Assembly (NCBI RefSeq): GCF_005780165.1
Contig: NZ_VAUV01000001.1
Coordinates: forward strand, 1 to 64,000
Length of the DNA stretch: 64,000 nt
Reading direction: 5' to 3'
Source of the DNA: Phragmitibacter flavus
Lineage (GTDB): Bacteria; Verrucomicrobiota; Verrucomicrobiia; Verrucomicrobiales; Verrucomicrobiaceae
The notes below the pieces were generated by a model, which was not told the origin of the DNA, did no database searches, and saw only the letters and a list, made by a program, of their open reading frames with translations. The translations under genes and the position numbers were made by a program. Each line of letters starts with the position of its first letter. The stretch's first letter is position 1. Positions 61,256 to 64,000 of the stretch are shown here, piece by piece.

Positions 61256-61315
61256 GGGGAACGTCGCCGCTCAGCCGCCGAGCGAAGCGATGTTGGCTGG
61301 ACCGGCTGTTTCGGC
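61256..61315 (-). repeat. short canonical attC site
   Basis: On the minus strand it opens CCGAAACAGCCGGTCCAGCC and closes GGCTGAGCGGCGACGTTCC. The arms pair with one extra base and enclose an 18-base centre. At 60 bases it has the classic size of mobile-integron attC sites. Confidence 0.85.
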
Positions 61316-61681
61316 GTCTGTATTTATTATGTTCACAAGTTGAAATTCATATCCGATAAACTCGAAACCATCTCCGGGATCATTGAAATACTGAACATGG
61401 TCGGCCCTGAATTCTTCGGCAGAGTTGTTGGTTTCCCCTCTCCACAACCACTCTGGAATATTATCCCACTGGCACAGACGAATCGATGTCATTCGAATCG
61501 TGCATCGGGGTATTCTGTGAGAATCGCAAACGGTATAAATCGATCCAACTTCCAAGGCGCTGTCCCATTCATCCACTTTGCCCTGTTTCTGTATCCATTC
61601 CGCACTCGCTCTCTTGCGACCTTCAATGATCTGGGCGACAAGGCGGTCTGAGGTGAACGACATTCGATTGGATTCTTTCAT
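61271..61681 (-). CDS. ASCH-domain protein, cassette gene
   Basis: The 136-residue protein is an ASCH domain, a beta-barrel related to PUA thought to bind RNA or modified nucleosides (some hydrolyse N4-acetylcytidine). Marks are AEWIQKQGKVDEWDSALEVG, CDSHRIPRCTIRMTSIRLCQ and a final EFIGYEFQLVNI. Its last residues (PANIASLGG) and stop lie in the attC at 61256. Two ATG codons, at 61681 and 61663, could serve as start. No attC lies directly to its right; 145 bases separate it from the next. Confidence 0.75.
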   Translation of the reverse strand: MKESNRMSFTSDRLVAQIIEGRKRASAEWIQKQGKVDEWDSALEVGSIYTVCDSHRIPRCTIRMTSIRLCQWDNIPEWLWRGETNNSAEEFRADHVQYFNDPGDGFEFIGYEFQLVNIINTDAETAGPANIASLGG

Positions 61682-61826
61682 TTGTTTTTGCTACGTCGAA
61701 GTAATGGCAAACCCACTAGAGGGAGCCAGGGCGCGGGAATGGCCGGATGTCCCCCATCGGGAAAAAGCGCAATGGCGCTCTGACAAGTTCGTAAACGTGG
61801 AGCCATGTCATATCGCAACAATTTTC

Positions 61827-61881
61827 TGCACAACGTCAAAGAGATGGCAGGCGAAGCCTTGCCATCCTCGTCTTGTTCGCC
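61827..61881 (-). repeat. short attC site
   Basis: On the minus strand it opens GGCGAACAAGACGAGGATGG and closes CCATCTCTTTGACGTTGTGC. The arms GATGGCAAGGC / GCCTGCCATC pair with one extra base. Confidence 0.82.
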
Positions 61882-61914
61882 CTCCGTTCTGTCGTGGTTT
61901 CCATCATGGACGAA

Positions 61915-62427
61915 TCAAAATGTAACATGGAGAACGCCAAACTGGGAAGGCGAAACTGCTCGGAGCCAATCACAACGAATCCGATGTGTCTCTCCCGGGA
62001 GCGCCCCGTAAGCGGCTCGGTCGTGGCCCTGCTCGGACGAGAGCTCGGCCAAAGTAGTATCGTCGGGAGTGTGGGACTCAAGATGGCCGAGCAAATCCTG
62101 CGCGAGTTGATGGTCTAATGTGAAATAGTGAGCGTCCTTCGATGTGGCATCACCGAAACGTTGCTGAAGCGCATCAGGGACCTCCGTCAGAACATAAGCC
62201 AGCAAGTAGTCAACCATTGCAAATCCGGAATGGGGAAAGTCGTGCTGAGCGTCCGCCTGCTCGCCAAGGAACTTCCAAAGCGGACGACCGGGAGTTTCGA
62301 CACTTTGAGAACCGAGCAATCCAAACAAACGGGGCTTCTGTGTGATGATCGTCTCCGAAGCCTGCGCCGTAGCGTAGGAGTCCTTCTTGTGGATGGGTAT
62401 CAGATAAAATGTGGCGATGCTGGACAT
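61915..62427 (-). CDS. protein of unknown function, cassette gene
   Basis: The 170-residue protein begins MSSIATFYLIPIHKKDSYAT and contains GFAMVDYLLAYVLTEVPDAL and HYFTLDHQLAQDLLGHLESH. It has the look of a DUF1877-type cytoplasmic protein, but I cannot confirm this. The frame is open to 62586, but those codons lie within the attC-like site at 62445, so ATG 62427 was chosen. It ends 34 bases before the attC at 61827. Confidence 0.6.
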   Translation of the reverse strand: MSSIATFYLIPIHKKDSYATAQASETIITQKPRLFGLLGSQSVETPGRPLWKFLGEQADAQHDFPHSGFAMVDYLLAYVLTEVPDALQQRFGDATSKDAHYFTLDHQLAQDLLGHLESHTPDDTTLAELSSEQGHDRAAYGALPGETHRIRCDWLRAVSPSQFGVLHVTF

Positions 62428-62444
62428 GGATCGTGACGAAGTTT

Positions 62445-62540
62445 GGGGCGAACGTCCCGGATCAGATGATGGCCGAGAGGGAAGCGTCGATGACACGACC
62501 GATGCCATACGATCCGTTGCCTGCATCCGTTTTGTTTGCC
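62445..62540 (-). repeat. attC-like site, type 2
   Basis: On the minus strand it opens GGCAAACAAAACGGATGC and closes GGGACGTTCGCC. Its middle is nearly identical to the site at 60673. Confidence 0.68.
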
Positions 62541-62792
62541 CGGGTTTGGGCGTGCTTGGTTTCAGATCATTGGAGAGGTTTTTCATATCGGATCATGAGG
62601 CAGAGCCCGGCCAGTGGGGCTGGTCGATGTCACTGCTGGCCTGATGATTGCTGCTGAATCTGCATTCCGGCAAAACCCGTGCAACGCTGTAGAGGCCGAA
62701 TCGTCCGGGGAAATCATGCTGGGCAACCAATAGCGGACCATGTCCACAACGTGGGGGTGAGTGGTGCACCGCTCCCCCAGAAGGCGAAGCGT

Positions 62793-63095
62793 CTAGCGAG
62801 GGCCGAGCTTGGTGACGGCGAACTGACACCATGCCTTCGTCCGCTGGGAGTCTGCATGTGTGATGGCAACGAATGCGGTCTGGGAGATGGACAATGACTC
62901 TCCTGAGTTGTTGATCGCGGATGTAGCCAATCGTGTGGGAATCGGCGGCAGGTGGGACCAATGGCAAATGAAGCACACACGCTCCGCAGAATCAGCCTGC
63001 CAAAGCCCAACCAAGCCAAACCAAGCCAAGATGCTGTGGAAATCCGCCTACTCCATCCGGTCATGCATCAACTCGTCTGGAGGCCCATTTGGCAT
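62793..63095 (-). pseudogene. possible cassette gene with an early nonsense codon
   Basis: ATG 63095 lies about 16 bases after a GTTCGCC end, the spacing seen for other cassettes. It reads MPNGPPDELMHDRME, then TAG, and the same frame continues open with SHLPPIPTRLATSAINNSGE to a stop at 62793. Protein-like sequence may go on in another frame towards 62541. No family is recognised. Sequence between 62541 and 62793 holds only weak frames. Confidence 0.35.
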
Positions 63096-63128
63096 AGCGT
63101 GCGGTCTTGGGCGAACGATTGATGCTAC

Positions 63129-63572
63129 TCACGGACGCCCGGGGCGCGGCTTCTGCTCTGCGGGAGGCGTGACGGGGGCAGCCGTTGAATCGACCGGCTG
63201 GTTCGGCTCCGTCGCAAGGCCCTTGTAGGACGTCCAAGGAGCCTCAGCAATTCCAGTGACGAAACAGCTCACTTCGAGCAGCAAGTCGTCTTTGTATACT
63301 ATCCGAACCCCCTCAACAATTGGTTGCCTCTTTAGTGGTAACTCTTCTGGCAGTCTCAAAACGTATTTGGTGGCACCCCCAGTATCAATTCCTTCGCCGA
63401 GCAGGAGTTCGATTTTCTCTCTTTTGCCGAGCAGGAGCACAACTCGTTTTAGGCGACTTGCCTCAATCACCAATGTAGGCGCTCCTGGAGTCGGATCCTG
63501 ACGTGAGGTCGTTTCTGCGCCTGCGGATAGGGCGACCATTCCAGTAAGCGCGAGATAGGCGATGATGTTCAT
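63129..63572 (-). CDS. exported protein of unknown function, cassette gene
   Basis: The 147-residue protein has a signal peptide (about 1-19, ending LSAGA), a beta-rich middle (RLKRVVLLLGKREKIELLLG) and a proline-rich tail, AAPVTPPAEQKPRPGRP. No family is recognised. ATG 63572 lies 11 bases after the site at 63584. A degenerate site with a CAGAAGCCGCG opening and a GTTCGCC end may lie at about 63108-63165 over its 3' end. Confidence 0.6.
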   Translation of the reverse strand: MNIIAYLALTGMVALSAGAETTSRQDPTPGAPTLVIEASRLKRVVLLLGKREKIELLLGEGIDTGGATKYVLRLPEELPLKRQPIVEGVRIVYKDDLLLEVSCFVTGIAEAPWTSYKGLATEPNQPVDSTAAPVTPPAEQKPRPGRP

Positions 63573-63583
63573 TGTTGTGTTTT

Positions 63584-63700
63584 TGCCGAACGATGGGACC
63601 TGGCACCGCTACCGGGAGCGCCCCTCCGCTTCAGGTTGAGGTTTGTCGCCACCCTCCGACTTTGTCTGGGAGCGGGTAGCGGGTTGTCCAGTGCCGACTT
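63584..63700 (-). repeat. attC site, type 3 copy 2
   Basis: It matches the site at 55898 over most of its length, including ACAACCCGCTACCCGCT in one arm, and closes with TCGTTCGGC on the minus strand. The opening GAAC of copy 1 is altered here. Confidence 0.75.
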
Positions 63701-64000
63701 CTTCTGCTTTCTGTTTTTTGAGTTGAGCCAGCGCTCTTTCCAAGATCGTTGCATCCAGCTTCTCTTCCTTGAAGCCCTTGATGGTGTGCTCCAGATGCTC
63801 AATGGCCTTTAAATACTCGACATAGCGGAAATCTTGATGCTTCGCCTGATCCACGGGATAGCGCTTCGCTGTCACTTCCTGAGTCTGATCCCAATAGACG
63901 ACAACCTTGATCGGATAGTCACGATCAGCTGCGCCGCCATGCGAATCCCATTGCCACCACTCCATGCCAATCAACTCGTATGCGGCTACCTGAGGACCGA
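63609..64000 (-). CDS. protein of unknown function, 5' end beyond the window, cassette gene
   Basis: The visible part reads from the right edge without a stop through GPQVAAYELIGMEWWQWDSH, then DYPIKVVVYWDQTQEVTAKR and a charged helix with HLEHTIKGFKEEKLDATILE. The tail GTGQPATRSQTKSEGGDKPQ is encoded by the attC site, as in the gene at 55924. A TTG at 63974 and an ATG at 63965 could act as starts, but the open frame to the edge makes a truncated gene more likely. Confidence 0.55.
   Translation of the reverse strand, partial: GPQVAAYELIGMEWWQWDSHGGAADRDYPIKVVVYWDQTQEVTAKRYPVDQAKHQDFRYVEYLKAIEHLEHTIKGFKEEKLDATILERALAQLKKQKAEEVGTGQPATRSQTKSEGGDKPQPEAEGRSR

Larger units (their letters stand above)
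52131..64000 (-). mobile_element. integron gene-cassette array (distal part, no integrase seen)
   Basis: About 15 small genes, all but the RelBE pair leftward, alternate with palindromic attC-like sites. On the minus strand nearly every site opens with a variant of AACAAG, most often AACAAGxCG, and closes with a GTT-containing end, usually ACGTT. Gene starts usually lie 8-28 bases after a site, and several stops lie inside one. Known integrons insert cassettes at attI next to intI, so the order here places the integrase and attI to the right of base 64000. The left limit, near 51.8-52.1 kb, is uncertain. Confidence 0.8.

Overview
The window reads as chromosomal DNA of a Verrucomicrobiota bacterium, probably of the Verrucomicrobiales. 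This rests on content, not a database match: a PVC-type dehydrogenase/HEAT/cytochrome c protein, three secreted proteins with PEP-CTERM sorting tails, frequent weak or absent Shine-Dalgarno sequences, and C-rich coding strands. No rRNA, tRNA, CRISPR array or complete insertion sequence was recognised.

Layout. 0-7 kb: a small membrane protein, a membrane-anchored alpha/beta hydrolase, a LamG PEP-CTERM protein, an SRPBCC protein, the large PVC cytochrome and a zinc alcohol dehydrogenase. 7-14.7 kb: four overlapping co-directional genes whose exported products share one propeller-like domain; two also carry an HtrA-like trypsin domain, one intact and one lacking the catalytic histidine. 14.7-18.5 kb: a degraded zone with two alcohol dehydrogenase tail remnants and a broken NAD(P)-binding gene, among PEP-CTERM and SHOCT proteins. 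18.8-22.6 kb: alcohol dehydrogenase, HxlR regulator, DinB-like protein, and a YciI/ECF sigma pair. 22.6-26.8 kb: a two-domain glycosyltransferase, a methyltransferase broken by one stop, carboxymuconolactone decarboxylase and ECF sigma remnants, and a 108-bp inverted-repeat element.

26.8-35 kb is a trehalose/alpha-glucan locus: TreS fused to maltokinase, TreY and TreZ. 35-38.5 kb is a non-homologous end-joining operon: Ku, a LigD phosphoesterase-ligase and a separate LigD polymerase. 38.5-41.4 kb has a DUF892 protein, a His-rich exported peptide, and an ammonium transporter followed by a 51-residue membrane protein. 41.4-48.9 kb is a leftward ethanolamine cluster: EutB, EutC, a LysR regulator, a choline/ethanolamine-kinase-like protein and a FAD oxidoreductase, with an AlgX-like and a SEC-C protein.

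From about 52 kb to the right edge the style changes. Small, mostly unknown, almost all leftward genes alternate with imperfect palindromes of about 55-125 bp. On the minus strand nearly all have AACAAG-type left ends and GTT-containing right ends, and several genes end inside them. This is an integron gene-cassette array with attC sites. No integrase lies in the window; cassette orientation places it beyond the right edge. The array holds a GNAT acetyltransferase, a metallo-beta-lactamase-fold hydrolase, an ASCH-domain protein, a quinone-oxidoreductase-like enzyme, small lipoproteins and a decayed RelBE-type toxin-antitoxin pair.
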